From Methanobacteriota archaeon (GTDB taxonomy: Archaea; Methanobacteriota; Methanobacteria; Methanobacteriales; Methanobacteriaceae), in the NCBI GenBank assembly GCA_023436175.1, contig JAEZKE010000086.1:1-21495 (forward strand): 21,495 bases of DNA, read 5' to 3'. Below the pieces are notes generated by a model. It saw only the letters and a program-made list of their open reading frames with translations, was not told the origin of the DNA and ran no database searches. Shown here in pieces: positions 1 through 7,511 of the stretch. How positions within the stretch are numbered: position 1 is the first letter of the stretch; each line of letters opens with the position of its first letter. A program made the position numbers and the translations under genes.

Positions 1-278
1 AAGGACCTGCTTACATTCACCTCCACCAACCATGTACAACTGGATGGGGTTACGATCCATCAAAAACCATAGAACTTGGAAGATTAGCTGTTGATACTGG
101 TTCATGGCTGCTTTATGAGATTGTGGATGGTGAATTTAAAGTAACCTACAAACCGCTTCAAAGAAAACCTGTAAATGAATATTTAGAAGCTCAAAAACGG
201 TTTAAACATCTTGCTGATGAAGAAAAAGAAAAAATTCAGAAATATGTGGATAATGTCTGCGCTGAACTTAAAATATAG
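1..278 (+). CDS. porB: Pyruvate:ferredoxin oxidoreductase beta subunit, C-terminal end (partial)
   Basis: An open frame enters from the left edge (first full codon at base 3) and ends at TAG 276-278, giving about 91 residues. The segment PTGWGYDPSKTIELGRLAV, followed by LYEIVDGEF and then KPVNEYLEAQKRFKHL, matches my recollection of the C-terminus of the thiamine-diphosphate-binding beta subunit of archaeal pyruvate:ferredoxin oxidoreductase, which makes acetyl-CoA and CO2 from pyruvate or, in autotrophic methanogens, pyruvate from acetyl-CoA. The two polyferredoxin genes that follow at once are the usual porE/porF companions, which supports PorB over other 2-oxoacid oxidoreductases. The 5' part, with the ThDP site, lies outside the window. 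Confidence 0.85.
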   Translation, partial: GPAYIHLHQPCTTGWGYDPSKTIELGRLAVDTGSWLLYEIVDGEFKVTYKPLQRKPVNEYLEAQKRFKHLADEEKEKIQKYVDNVCAELKI

Positions 279-290
279 GGGGATACAATC

Positions 291-785
291 TTGGAGAAAG
301 TATTGATTCAACCAGAGATTTGCGATGGATGTGGAGATTGTGAAGGAGCCTGTGAAAAACTTCACGGCACATCAAGAATCATGGTAAGAGAAGTCGAAGG
401 TGCTTATTACCCCATTATTTGTCAGCATTGTGAAGATGCTCCCTGTATGAAGATATGCCCTGTAGATGCAATTGATGAGGGATCAATTGACTCTGAAAAA
501 TGTATAGGATGTTCCCTGTGTATGCTCATATGTCCATTTGGGGCAGTTTCAATACATGAAAGAAAAGCACAAAAATGCAGTCAATGTCCTGATCTTGATA
601 CTCCAGCATGTGTTAAAGCATGTTCCAAAAGAGCCATTTCCGTTGTAGATACCGAGAAAATGAAGCTAGAAAAACAGGCTGAACACATTAAAAAGTTATC
701 AGGTATTGGTAAAAAGTCTAAAAAGAATAAAGGACTTGTAAATGTTTTAACACACGGTTCAAGGGCAAAGGATGCTCTTAAATAG
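291..785 (+). CDS. porE: Polyferredoxin associated with pyruvate oxidoreductase (PorE-like)
   Basis: A 164-aa protein starting at TTG 291, with the ribosome binding site AGGGGG beginning at 277 inside the porB stop. It carries sixteen cysteines arranged for four [4Fe-4S] clusters: C11/14/17/21, C44/47/52/56, C71/74/77/81 and C96/99/107/111, the layout of HycB/CooF-type electron-transfer subunits. A lysine-rich tail follows (about 118-164). In Methanococcus the porE and porF products are known electron-transfer partners of the anabolic pyruvate oxidoreductase, so this protein probably passes ferredoxin-level electrons to PorCDAB in the cytoplasm. It is co-transcribed with porB (12-nt gap) and with the next gene. 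The E/F assignment rests on gene order. Confidence 0.82.
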   Translation: MEKVLIQPEICDGCGDCEGACEKLHGTSRIMVREVEGAYYPIICQHCEDAPCMKICPVDAIDEGSIDSEKCIGCSLCMLICPFGAVSIHERKAQKCSQCPDLDTPACVKACSKRAISVVDTEKMKLEKQAEHIKKLSGIGKKSKKNKGLVNVLTHGSRAKDALK

Positions 786-795
786 GAGGCATGAC

Positions 796-1227
796 ATGAA
801 AGAATTAATTTCACAACCGGAACTCTGCGAAGACTGCTCAAAATGTGAAAGGGAATGCCCTCAAAATGCAATAAGAGTTATAGAAGGAGTTGCAATTCAC
901 TGTTTACACTGTGCGCCAGATAGGGCTCCTTGTTTAAATATATGCCCCGAAGATGCCATAGAAGAAATAGATGGTGCAATTGTAGTTGATGAAGACGCTT
1001 GTATAGGATGCGGTCTTTGTAAAAATGCATGCCCTATTGGAGCAATCTACATAAATGAAGAAGGTATTGCAAAAAAATGTAACCTGTGTATTGACCAGGA
1101 AACACCTCGCTGTGTACTTACATGCCCAACCGGTGGCCTGAAGGAAGATTCATCAGAGATGATATCAGATAAGCGTGAAAAAGTTGCTAAGGAACTTGAA
1201 AGGCTCAAGATGATCATGAGGTATTAA
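796..1227 (+). CDS. porF: Polyferredoxin associated with pyruvate oxidoreductase (PorF-like)
   Basis: A 143-aa protein. The frame is open upstream from 772, but AGGAGG at 784-789 sits 6 nt before ATG 796, so 796 is the start; that binding site overlaps the porE stop, which suggests coupled translation. Sixteen cysteines form four [4Fe-4S] motifs: C11/14/17/21P, C36/39/46/50P, C69/72/75/79P and C95/98/106/110P. It is a paralogue of the preceding gene (both begin with a QPE-(I/L)-C segment) but lacks its long lysine-rich tail. The probable role is the second electron carrier of the pyruvate oxidoreductase complex. A hairpin/T-tract follows the stop, so it closes the por operon. Confidence 0.82.
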   Translation: MKELISQPELCEDCSKCERECPQNAIRVIEGVAIHCLHCAPDRAPCLNICPEDAIEEIDGAIVVDEDACIGCGLCKNACPIGAIYINEEGIAKKCNLCIDQETPRCVLTCPTGGLKEDSSEMISDKREKVAKELERLKMIMRY

Positions 1228-1235
1228 TTTAAAAT

Positions 1236-1271
1236 GCTTAATCTACAGATTAAGCTTATTCTTTTTTATTT
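1236..1271 (+). terminator. Terminator of the por operon
   Basis: The perfect inverted repeat GCTTAATCT-AC-AGATTAAGC (1236-1255) begins 8 nt after the porF stop and is followed by a T-rich tract (1256-1271). Archaeal RNA polymerase stops at U-tracts, so this is a good end for the por transcript. Confidence 0.65.
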
Positions 1272-1443
1272 AACCTAAAATTAGTTCTGTTTTGAATTTA
1301 TTTCTGCGTATTATTCCTTAAAAGCCAACCAATATCATCATAATTAATAATAATTTAAAATATACTGAGTTGTTTAATAGCAATAGTTATATCATACTAC
1401 TGCTGATATTAAAAAACAGATTTCACTCTCGGAGAAGGTATCT

Positions 1444-2022
1444 ATGAAAGACCAATTACGGAATTCAGGCATTGATCTTATTGGGGATGTACCATGGGGT
1501 ACGCATTTCTGTCAATTTTACCAAACTAAAGAAAATTTAATTGATATAATTGTCCCTTACTTTAAAACAGGGCTTGAAAACAATGAATTTTGTATGTGGG
1601 TTACTTCACAGCCATTAACTGTAAAAGATGCAGAAGAAGCATTAAAAAGTGCAGTTCCTGATGCTGATATCTATCTCAAAAATGGGCAAATTGAAATTAT
1701 TTCATACACTGACTGGTACATGAAAGAAGGTTTTTTCGATCCAGACAGGATTTTAAATGGTTGGATGGATAAACTTAACCATGCTTTGGCCAATGGCTAT
1801 GACGGCATGAGGATAACTGGAAATACATTCTGGCTTGAAAAAGATGATTGGTCTGACTTTATGCAATATGAAGAAGAAATAGATCGGGTCCTGGGCAACT
1901 ACAAGATAATTACCATTTGCACATATTCTCTTGATAAGTGCAACGCAGATGATGTAATTGAAGTGGTTAATAACCATCAATTCGCCCTGACTGAGCTTGA
2001 AGGTGAATGGGCACTTATGTAA
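1444..2022 (+). CDS. MEDS-domain protein (stand-alone sensor domain)
   Basis: A 192-aa soluble protein with GGAGAAGG just before ATG 1444. From residue 10 to the end it resembles the MEDS domain (methanogen/methylotroph DcmR sensory domain): an N-terminal GTHFCQFYQTKENL, then EFCMWVTSQPL, and a central GMRITGNTFWLEK. In other proteins this domain sits in front of PAS and histidine-kinase modules or in DcmR, where it is thought to sense small hydrocarbon-type ligands; the ligand is unknown. Here no kinase or DNA-binding part is attached and the protein ends with the domain. It probably acts through a partner encoded elsewhere. An A+T-rich promoter region (TATA-like stretch near 1349-1364) precedes it, so it is transcribed alone. 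Confidence 0.75.
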   Translation: MKDQLRNSGIDLIGDVPWGTHFCQFYQTKENLIDIIVPYFKTGLENNEFCMWVTSQPLTVKDAEEALKSAVPDADIYLKNGQIEIISYTDWYMKEGFFDPDRILNGWMDKLNHALANGYDGMRITGNTFWLEKDDWSDFMQYEEEIDRVLGNYKIITICTYSLDKCNADDVIEVVNNHQFALTELEGEWALM

Positions 2023-2128
2023 AGCTCAATGAAAATCTAAAAAAATAACCTAAAAGTAATTTTTACAATGTATTCTTTAAATTAATATTAATTAGACTGT
2101 GTTGTTTAAATAAATTGTCAGCCCTAAA

Positions 2129-2407
2129 TTAATACTTATCTACATCATATCTTTCGTTTTGAAGCTCTTTTAATTCATTTTGGAGTGACTCTTCAAGTTC
2201 ATCTGCCATTATCACCATTTCAAGATATTTATCTGTATCTTCAACTGTACTAATAATATTCCTTATTGCCGGAACGAACTCCAACATATTTTTTGCATCT
2301 TTAACCGTTTTTGGCTTATGATCAGGGTGTTTATGCAATTCCAATACAAATTTAACTACTTCAGTCCAGACCTCATCATAGGTATATTCCTTCATATTAT
2401 CATACAA
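2129..2407 (-). CDS. Small acidic helical protein, unknown
   Basis: A 92-aa protein of unrecognised family, with no cysteine and no membrane segment. It is predicted mostly helical and acidic, with a charged C-terminal half (from about residue 57, EDTDKYLEMV onward to LKELQNERYDV) that could form a short coiled coil. ATG 2407 has no clear ribosome binding site, and a second ATG four codons in (2395) is equally possible; the upstream A+T-rich stretch could give a leaderless transcript. It converges with the MEDS gene and diverges from the fumarate hydratase gene. Sensible amino-acid composition and isolation from other frames argue that it is coding. Confidence 0.6.
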   Translation of the reverse strand: MYDNMKEYTYDEVWTEVVKFVLELHKHPDHKPKTVKDAKNMLEFVPAIRNIISTVEDTDKYLEMVIMADELEESLQNELKELQNERYDVDKY

Positions 2408-2610
2408 ATAATATTAAAAGTATTACATAAGTAATTATTCACAACTTTTATTCAGATAGTTTTAACTGGAATACCCACCCCCATATAAAAATCTTAAATC
2501 TCCCCAAGTAATAAAACAGGTTGGAATTATAAACAAAACATTAAAAAATTTACTATAAACTTATAATAATTGATACAATATATTATCAAAGAGAAATTTA
2601 GAGGACTATT

Positions 2611-3474
2611 ATGATTACTCAAAGTACCATAGAAAATACAATATTCAACTTATTCAAGGAAGCCGTAATTAAGCTGCCTGACGATGTCAAGAAAGCACTT
2701 GAAGATGCCTATGAAAATGAAGATGAATCCATTGCACGTCTAAATCTTAAAGCTATACTTGATAATATTGAAGCTGCCCGAAAACTTGACGTTCCAATGT
2801 GTCAGGATACAGGCCTCCCAATCATTTTTGTTAAACTTGGTAATATAGAAGTTGAAAATCTATATGAAGGTATAAGAAATGGGGTTAAAAGAGCTACTGA
2901 AGAAATACCCCTAAGGCCGAATGTGGTAAACCCATTAACACGGGAAAATACAGGAACAAACACAGGTAATTTGATTCCTCAAATTGATATAGAGCTTATT
3001 GACGAAGAAAAAATAGAATTCACTGTTTTTCCTAAGGGTATTGGATCAGAAAATAACAACGCCCTTAAAATGGCTTTACCAGGAGAAGGTGTTGAAGGCA
3101 TTAAAAAGTTCGTTTTAGATACAGTAACTGCTGCAGGTGGAAAACCATGCCCTCCTATAATTGTAGGGGTGGGAGTTGGAGGATTATCAGATATGGCTAT
3201 GAAACTTGCAAAAAAAGCACTGCTTGGAAAAGTTGGGGAAAGAAATCCAGATAAGGTGATTGCAGAGATAGAAGAAGATCTTCTGCGCCAGATAAATGAA
3301 ACTGGAATTGGCCCAATGGGACTAGGAGGTAAAACCACAGCACTTGATGTGAAAATTTTAACTGCAGATACCCATACCGCAGGGCTCCCAATAGGTGTTT
3401 GTATTCAATGCTGGGCCGGAAGGCATGCTACAGCAGTTTTAAGGCCCACAAACGTGAAACGTTTGGGGCATTAA
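2611..3474 (+). CDS. fumA: Fumarate hydratase class I, alpha subunit (Fe-S hydro-lyase)
   Basis: A 287-aa protein, the usual length of the separate alpha chain in archaea. It catalyses the reversible hydration of fumarate to malate with the beta chain, which is not in this window. Family marks: MCQDTG (Cys64), PKGIGSENNNALKML-type segment around 141-156, GGKPCPP (Cys180), TGIGPMGLGGKTTALDVKI around 231-249, and IQCWAGRHATA (Cys267). Cys64, Cys180 and Cys267 are the three expected ligands of the catalytic [4Fe-4S] cluster. GAGG at 2601-2604 precedes ATG 2611. Methanobacteriales run an incomplete reductive citric acid pathway toward 2-oxoglutarate, in which this step is needed. A tartrate dehydratase is the main alternative, less likely here. 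Confidence 0.88.
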   Translation: MITQSTIENTIFNLFKEAVIKLPDDVKKALEDAYENEDESIARLNLKAILDNIEAARKLDVPMCQDTGLPIIFVKLGNIEVENLYEGIRNGVKRATEEIPLRPNVVNPLTRENTGTNTGNLIPQIDIELIDEEKIEFTVFPKGIGSENNNALKMALPGEGVEGIKKFVLDTVTAAGGKPCPPIIVGVGVGGLSDMAMKLAKKALLGKVGERNPDKVIAEIEEDLLRQINETGIGPMGLGGKTTALDVKILTADTHTAGLPIGVCIQCWAGRHATAVLRPTNVKRLGH

Positions 3475-3491
3475 AAAACCAAAGGTTTTTT
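3473..3491 (+). terminator. Terminator after fumarate hydratase gene
   Basis: The perfect inverted repeat AAAAAACC-AAA-GGTTTTTT overlaps the end of the stop codon, and its right arm supplies a run of six T. It fits a U-tract terminator. Confidence 0.6.
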
Positions 3492-3565
3492 AAAGCCTTA
3501 ATTAATTTTATACTGATTTTTAAAAAAATAAGTAGAGAAATAGAATAAGTTCTACTATTCCTTTA

Positions 3566-3829
3566 TCACATTATTCCTTCTCTTCTATCCCCTGCTTCTT
3601 CTCTAGATTCACGTTCTCCCGATTTTTTTAAGATTATCCTTTCTCCAACTGTTTCAACCATGCTGTAAGGAATAACTCTATCTCTTCCCCTAAGACGTCC
3701 TCCTTCATGAAGAATAATAGAATCTATTCTGTCAGAGTCAAAATCAACGTCAATATCATCTACTTTACCAAGTTCGTGCCCTGTGGAATCTATAACTTCT
3801 TTTCCAACTAATTCATCTTTTATTTTCAA
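3566..3829 (-). CDS. PRC-barrel domain protein
   Basis: An 87-aa protein starting at TTG 3829, with a GGGGTGA ribosome binding site ending 5 nt upstream. Residues 1-70 form a PRC-barrel: ELVGKEVIDSTGHELGKVDD, then a beta-rich stretch, then RDRVIPYSMVETVGERIIL. The last ~17 residues are charged (ESREEAGDRRE). PRC-barrels occur alone in archaea as small cytoplasmic proteins of unknown role, and in RimM and photosynthetic reaction-centre H subunits. The gene stands alone with its own promoter (minus-strand TTTATATG at 3884-3877), flanked by an inverted repeat. No specific function can be given. Confidence 0.75.
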   Translation of the reverse strand: MKIKDELVGKEVIDSTGHELGKVDDIDVDFDSDRIDSIILHEGGRLRGRDRVIPYSMVETVGERIILKKSGERESREEAGDRREGIM

Positions 3830-3869
3830 TTAAATCACCCCATACTCCTAATCAACCACAGAATTATAA

Positions 3870-3894
3870 TCACTGACATATAAAGGAGCAGTGA
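3870..3894 (-). promoter_or_regulatory. TATA box of the PRC-barrel gene inside an inverted repeat
   Basis: TCACTG (3870-3875) and CAGTGA (3889-3894) are perfect inverted arms on either side of the minus-strand TATA-like TTTATATG (3884-3877). The expected start of transcription is near 3855, ahead of TTG 3829. A dimer bound to the arms would cover the TATA box. Confidence 0.4.
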
Positions 3895-4129
3895 AATAAT
3901 TCATTACTTCTTTTAAAAAATTTAATGGAACAGTTTACAGCAGAACTGTATTATTACTATATATAAAATAAGTAATATAATTTTTGCTACAAATATTTTA
4001 AACTAAATAAATATAATCTATTTAATTTTAAAGCAGCGTTAAAATAATTCTTTTATAAAAATAAGCATTATACTCATTAAATATTTAAAAATCAAGATTT
4101 AGATAAAAAAAACAAGATTTAGAGTCTCA

Positions 4130-4357
4130 TCATTTTGACTCATTCTTTAAATTAAAAACAGTTTCTGATTTTATAAGACCTTCACTCTCTAAATCATGCA
4201 TTAATTGAGCTATTATTGCATATTCCTGGCCAGTATAATCTGCTAATTCCTCAATAGACGCGTTTTGGTTTCTACTTAAATAATCTAAGGTATTCATCAT
4301 TAACTCACGTCTTAATTCTTCATTTTTCCATTTGACCATCAAGATATCAATCCCCAC
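4130..4357 (-). CDS. Small winged-helix-like protein
   Basis: Up to 75 aa. GTG 4357 is the outermost start; GGGG at 4355-4352 instead favours TTG 4342 or ATG 4339, giving a protein of about 69 aa. It has the helix pattern of a minimal winged helix: helix 1 (LRRELMMNTLDYLSRN), helix 2 (SIEELADYTG), recognition helix (EYAIIAQLMHDLESEGL) and a short strand pair (IKSETVFNL). This resembles MarR/ArsR-like archaeal regulators of the smallest kind. It stands alone, and two phased CACT-N3-AGTG palindromes in its promoter suggest autoregulation. The DNA-binding role is inferred from pattern only. Confidence 0.6.
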   Translation of the reverse strand: MGIDILMVKWKNEELRRELMMNTLDYLSRNQNASIEELADYTGQEYAIIAQLMHDLESEGLIKSETVFNLKNESK

Positions 4358-4402
4358 ATCTGGACTGTAAAATTATGACGTTTTCAACTCAGCCATTTTA
4401 TT

Positions 4403-4455
4403 CACTTTTAGTGTTTTATTTTACACTTGAAGTGTATGTCTTACTCATATATAAT
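4403..4455 (-). promoter_or_regulatory. Promoter with two phased CACT-N3-AGTG operators
   Basis: CACTTTTAGTG (4403-4413) and CACTTGAAGTG (4424-4434; extended to TACACTT-G-AAGTGTA at 4422-4436) are both CACT-N3-AGTG palindromes with centres exactly 21 bp apart, two helical turns. On the minus strand a TATA-like TTATATATGA lies just upstream (about 4455-4444), which would put transcription start inside or next to the right-hand palindrome and both sites near +1 and +20. Confidence 0.5.
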
Positions 4456-4456
4456 T

Positions 4457-4815
4457 TTATTGATTAAAATATATGGATTAATATGAATAAAGTGTAGTTA
4501 TTGTATTATACTTAGTATAATAAAAATTTTTAGATCATTATATACTTCAATTTTAATATTAAATACCAAATTAATGAAAACCCATTAATAACACAATTAG
4601 TAGGCCAAATTAGATATAATACAACAATATCATTATACAAAACAGATTTAGCATTTAAATCAGGAATTAGAACTTATTAATATATTTTAAATTAATTAAA
4701 TAGCTTCATTTTAATAAATACAAAAAGATTTAGTGTAAAAGTCAGTACTCTGCATCACCTGATTTAAGAGAATAAATGCATTTAGAACTTATAGTAATGT
4801 TAAAATTAGTTATAG
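4457..4815. other. A+T-rich intergenic stretch
   Basis: This part of the gap between the winged-helix gene and the end of the phosphate operon is very A+T rich. I found no convincing frame, ribosome binding site or RNA structure in it on either strand. Confidence 0.5.
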
Positions 4816-4845
4816 AAAAAAAGAAAGTATTTGGAGCTTTTGCTC
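4816..4845 (-). terminator. Terminator of the pst/phoU operon
   Basis: On the minus strand GAGC-AAAA-GCTC (4845-4834) overlaps the phoU2 stop and is followed by a run of seven T (4822-4816). This is the only strong stop after phoU2. Confidence 0.55.
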
Positions 4846-5528
4846 TATTTTTTTAATTCAAGCCTTTTAGGTTTTTCACATGTTATCATGAAAATTGTCC
4901 TATCTCCCATGCTTACAGCACGATCTGCGATCCTCTCAAGGAATCTTGCAATGAACAAAAGATATATCAAGTAAGATATGGAATCCTTGTTTTGAAACAT
5001 GCTACTTGTAATATTTTCCAGTGACTGATCAAATAAATCATCTACTTTATCATCATCATGTCTCAATTCCCTTGCCATGTCCATGTTCTGATCGATAAAT
5101 GCGTATAAACCTTTACTCAACATCATCTGAACAAGGTTAGCCATATGATTAAGATCTTCCATAGGCCTTGCTGGAACCTCTTCACCTTTTAGATTTTTAG
5201 CGGCTTCAGCAATATTCACTGCTAAACTACCTATCCTTTTTAAATGACTACCTACTTTGATACATGCTTCAATAAACCTTAAATCCATTGCAACCGGTTG
5301 CTCTGCAGCAATAATGCTAATACATTTCCTTTCCAAGTAAAAGTTTAATTCTTCTACTTTTTCACGGGACTTAATAACTCTTTTTAACAAATCCTCATCA
5401 TATTTATTGAAAGCTTCAATTGCATCTTTATGTGCCTGAATTGTCATTTGTCCAATTTCATTTACATCTTCTTTTAGCTCTTTAAGCCTTTTTCGAAACA
5501 GTATCCTGGGGTATTTCTTCCTTTCCAT
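4845..5528 (-). CDS. PhoU family protein (second copy)
   Basis: A 227-aa protein. GGAGG (5540-5536) is followed by TTG 5534 with no spacing and by ATG 5528 with 7 nt, so ATG 5528 is the start. It has two PhoU three-helix repeats (about 12-110 and 120-220). The N-terminal metal motif is lost (K97-RIG-S101 instead of ExxxD), while the C-terminal one is kept (E198-RIA-D202). PhoU proteins bind PstB and dampen phosphate uptake. Its binding site lies inside the last codons of the upstream gene, so translation is coupled. Last gene of the operon. Confidence 0.85.
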   Translation of the reverse strand: MERKKYPRILFRKRLKELKEDVNEIGQMTIQAHKDAIEAFNKYDEDLLKRVIKSREKVEELNFYLERKCISIIAAEQPVAMDLRFIEACIKVGSHLKRIGSLAVNIAEAAKNLKGEEVPARPMEDLNHMANLVQMMLSKGLYAFIDQNMDMARELRHDDDKVDDLFDQSLENITSSMFQNKDSISYLIYLLFIARFLERIADRAVSMGDRTIFMITCEKPKRLELKK

Positions 5529-5530
5529 TT

Positions 5531-5983
5531 TCAATCCTCCGTCTTGGACTTATAATCTTTTAGTAAATTATCCACATCAATTGCAGATGGTTCATTTATT
5601 CTATACTTGGATAGCAGTTCTTCACGAGAATCGGTACTATTTAATCCAATTTTATCCCAAAACATATCAATACGTATAGGTAATGATAGTTTACATTCCT
5701 CATTTAACTCAAGAATAGTTTTAAACAACTTTCCACCAGTTTCGTATATTTCAATTTTGGATTCACTGAGAATTTTAACCTTTTCCATTGCTTCATTTTC
5801 ATAAAGTTCAGTTAAAGATTTAACATTGAGATACCAGGCCCCTACAACTAGATCATCACTTAAAAACAATATAGACTCATAATTATCATTTAAAATTCTA
5901 ATATATCCCGATTGCGGCAAATAGGATTTATCAAGTTTGTTTCCATACAGCCTATTCTTAGGTTCATCTGATGGGAGCCACAT
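5531..5983 (-). CDS. Unknown protein within the phosphate operon
   Basis: A 150-aa cytoplasmic protein with no membrane segment and no cysteine beyond one. The first ~85 residues look like an alpha/beta domain with alternating strands (GYIRILNDNYESILFLSDDLVVGAWYL split over 26-52). This recalls small archaeal domains in which a strand-rich half follows a GYI/GYVRI segment, such as DUF2226-like proteins; I am not sure of that. The C-terminal half is helical, with a short DVDNLLKDY tail. ATG 5983 follows AGGATGAT at good spacing. The stop lies 2 nt from the next gene's start, and phoU flanks it on both sides, so a role in phosphate sensing or PhoU partnership is likely but unproven. Confidence 0.6.
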   Translation of the reverse strand: MWLPSDEPKNRLYGNKLDKSYLPQSGYIRILNDNYESILFLSDDLVVGAWYLNVKSLTELYENEAMEKVKILSESKIEIYETGGKLFKTILELNEECKLSLPIRIDMFWDKIGLNSTDSREELLSKYRINEPSAIDVDNLLKDYKSKTED

Positions 5984-6022
5984 TTAATCATCCTTATTTT
6001 TATGATTTTTAATTATTAATTT

Positions 6023-6691
6023 TTACTTCATTAAGACATTATAAAATACTTTATGATGTACAACCTTCATTCCAATAATGGAATAAGCTATTCTGTCATC
6101 CATCCCCATTATATGATGTCCCATACTTAAGAGATTTCTTCCAATAAGAATCGAGTACATTGCTGCAGTTGAAGAGTTATCATCACCGTACTCTGAAAAC
6201 ATCTGATTGTAAAAATCTTGCAGAGCAACAAAATTTTTAGTTGAACGTTTTAGAAGCTGTATATCTTCACTTAAAAGTGATCCAACACCATCTTTTAACA
6301 TATTTTGCACTGTTTGAGACATGAATTTAATATGGGGAGGTTTGTATGAATCTGAACTTTTTTCTGTTGCATCTATAGCGTATCGGGATATGTATGCTGA
6401 GAGAGTATTTATTCTCTCAAGTTCAGTAGATGTTCTTAAAATTGCAGCACCAAGTCTTAAATCTCTGGCAACCGGCTGATGTAATCCGAGTATTTTTAAA
6501 CATTCATATTCAATATGTTCGCTCTTTTTGTTTACTTCACTGGTAGATTCAATTGTTTCTTTTGCTAAATTTGTATCTCCCTTTAAGAAACTTCTCGTAG
6601 AATTTTTAATCATATCTACGGTTTCATTGCTGTAATCTAAAAGATCACTGCTTATTTTTTTTAATTTGTTCTCCAGTATCATTCCATACAT
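6023..6691 (-). CDS. phoU: PhoU family phosphate uptake regulator
   Basis: A 222-aa protein with two PhoU repeats (about 5-108 and 118-215). It starts at ATG 6691 with AGGTGA 4-5 nt upstream. It lies directly after pstB, the normal place for phoU, and would inhibit PstCAB when phosphate is plentiful. Both metal motifs are degraded: ERINT at 92-96 lacks the final Asp, and the second site reads LSMGH (188-192), lacking both acids. It may therefore work without the metal cluster seen in bacterial PhoU, or together with the second copy downstream. The flanking hydrophobic helices and the HQPVARDLR segment (71-79) are well conserved and support the family call. Confidence 0.85.
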   Translation of the reverse strand: MYGMILENKLKKISSDLLDYSNETVDMIKNSTRSFLKGDTNLAKETIESTSEVNKKSEHIEYECLKILGLHQPVARDLRLGAAILRTSTELERINTLSAYISRYAIDATEKSSDSYKPPHIKFMSQTVQNMLKDGVGSLLSEDIQLLKRSTKNFVALQDFYNQMFSEYGDDNSSTAAMYSILIGRNLLSMGHHIMGMDDRIAYSIIGMKVVHHKVFYNVLMK

Positions 6692-6753
6692 CGCTTCACC
6701 TTCAGTGCATATTCAATTAAACGAACTGCACATTAATTAAATAAAAAATTTAT

Positions 6754-7509
6754 TTAACCAAATCTACCAGTTATGTAGTCTTCTGTACGTTTATCTTCAG
6801 GTTCTATGAATATTTTATCTGTAAGGCCGCTTTCTACGATTTCTCCATGTAAGAAAAATGCAGTGTATTTGGATACCCGTGTAGCTTGCTGCATATTGTG
6901 TGTAACGATTATTATGGTATAATCATTCTTCAGTTTATGAATCAGATCTTCTATTTTTGTTGTTGATATAGGATCAAGTGCTGATGCAGGTTCGTCCATT
7001 AGTATAACTTCAGGATTTACCGCAATGGTCCTTGCTATACATAGTCTCTGCTGCTGACCTCCAGAGAGTCCCATAGCTGATTTATGCAGCTTATCTTTGA
7101 CTTCATCCCATAATGCAGCAGCCTTTAAGCTTTCTTCAACTTTTTCAGTTATTATTGCTTTATCTTCAATTCCATGTACCCTGAGACCATAGGCTACATT
7201 ATCAAATATGGATTTTGGAAACGGATTAGGCTTTTGAAATACCATCCCTACCTTTTTTCTTAATTCCACCACATCTATTTTAGGATCATAGATATCTTTA
7301 CCGTCTAAAAAAACATTTCCATCCATTCTAAATCCATCAATCATGTCATTCATACGGTTTAAGGTACGTACAAAGGTTGATTTACCACAACCAGAAGGAC
7401 CTATAAGTGAAGTAACTGTATTTTTGCGAATTTTAATGTTTATATTCTTTAAAATTTGTGCTTCGTCAAAGTAAACATTTAAATTTTCAGCCTCAATTCT
7501 GTATTCCAT
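6754..7509 (-). CDS. pstB: Phosphate ABC transporter ATP-binding protein PstB
   Basis: A 251-aa ATPase of full family length. Walker A GPSGCGKST is at 37-45, Q-loop at Gln92 (VFQKPNPFPKSI, typical of PstB), signature LSGGQQQR at 148-155, Walker B VILMDEP at 168-174 with the PASALDP D-loop region, and the switch His204 in VTHN. It energises phosphate import through PstA and PstC at the cytoplasmic membrane face. ATG 7509 lies 2 nt after the pstA stop, with GATGGGGCGAT as binding site inside pstA. The 62-nt gap to phoU holds no visible promoter. Confidence 0.96.
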   Translation of the reverse strand: MEYRIEAENLNVYFDEAQILKNINIKIRKNTVTSLIGPSGCGKSTFVRTLNRMNDMIDGFRMDGNVFLDGKDIYDPKIDVVELRKKVGMVFQKPNPFPKSIFDNVAYGLRVHGIEDKAIITEKVEESLKAAALWDEVKDKLHKSAMGLSGGQQQRLCIARTIAVNPEVILMDEPASALDPISTTKIEDLIHKLKNDYTIIIVTHNMQQATRVSKYTAFFLHGEIVESGLTDKIFIEPEDKRTEDYITGRFG

Positions 7510-7511
7510 TT

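Noticed and set aside
581..871. Minus-strand frame opposite porE/porF
   Set aside because: Lies over two polyferredoxin genes with full cysteine motifs; no independent support.
2979..3391. Minus-strand frames opposite the fumarate hydratase gene
   Set aside because: Shadows of a well-supported gene; products rich in Ser/Pro without domain.
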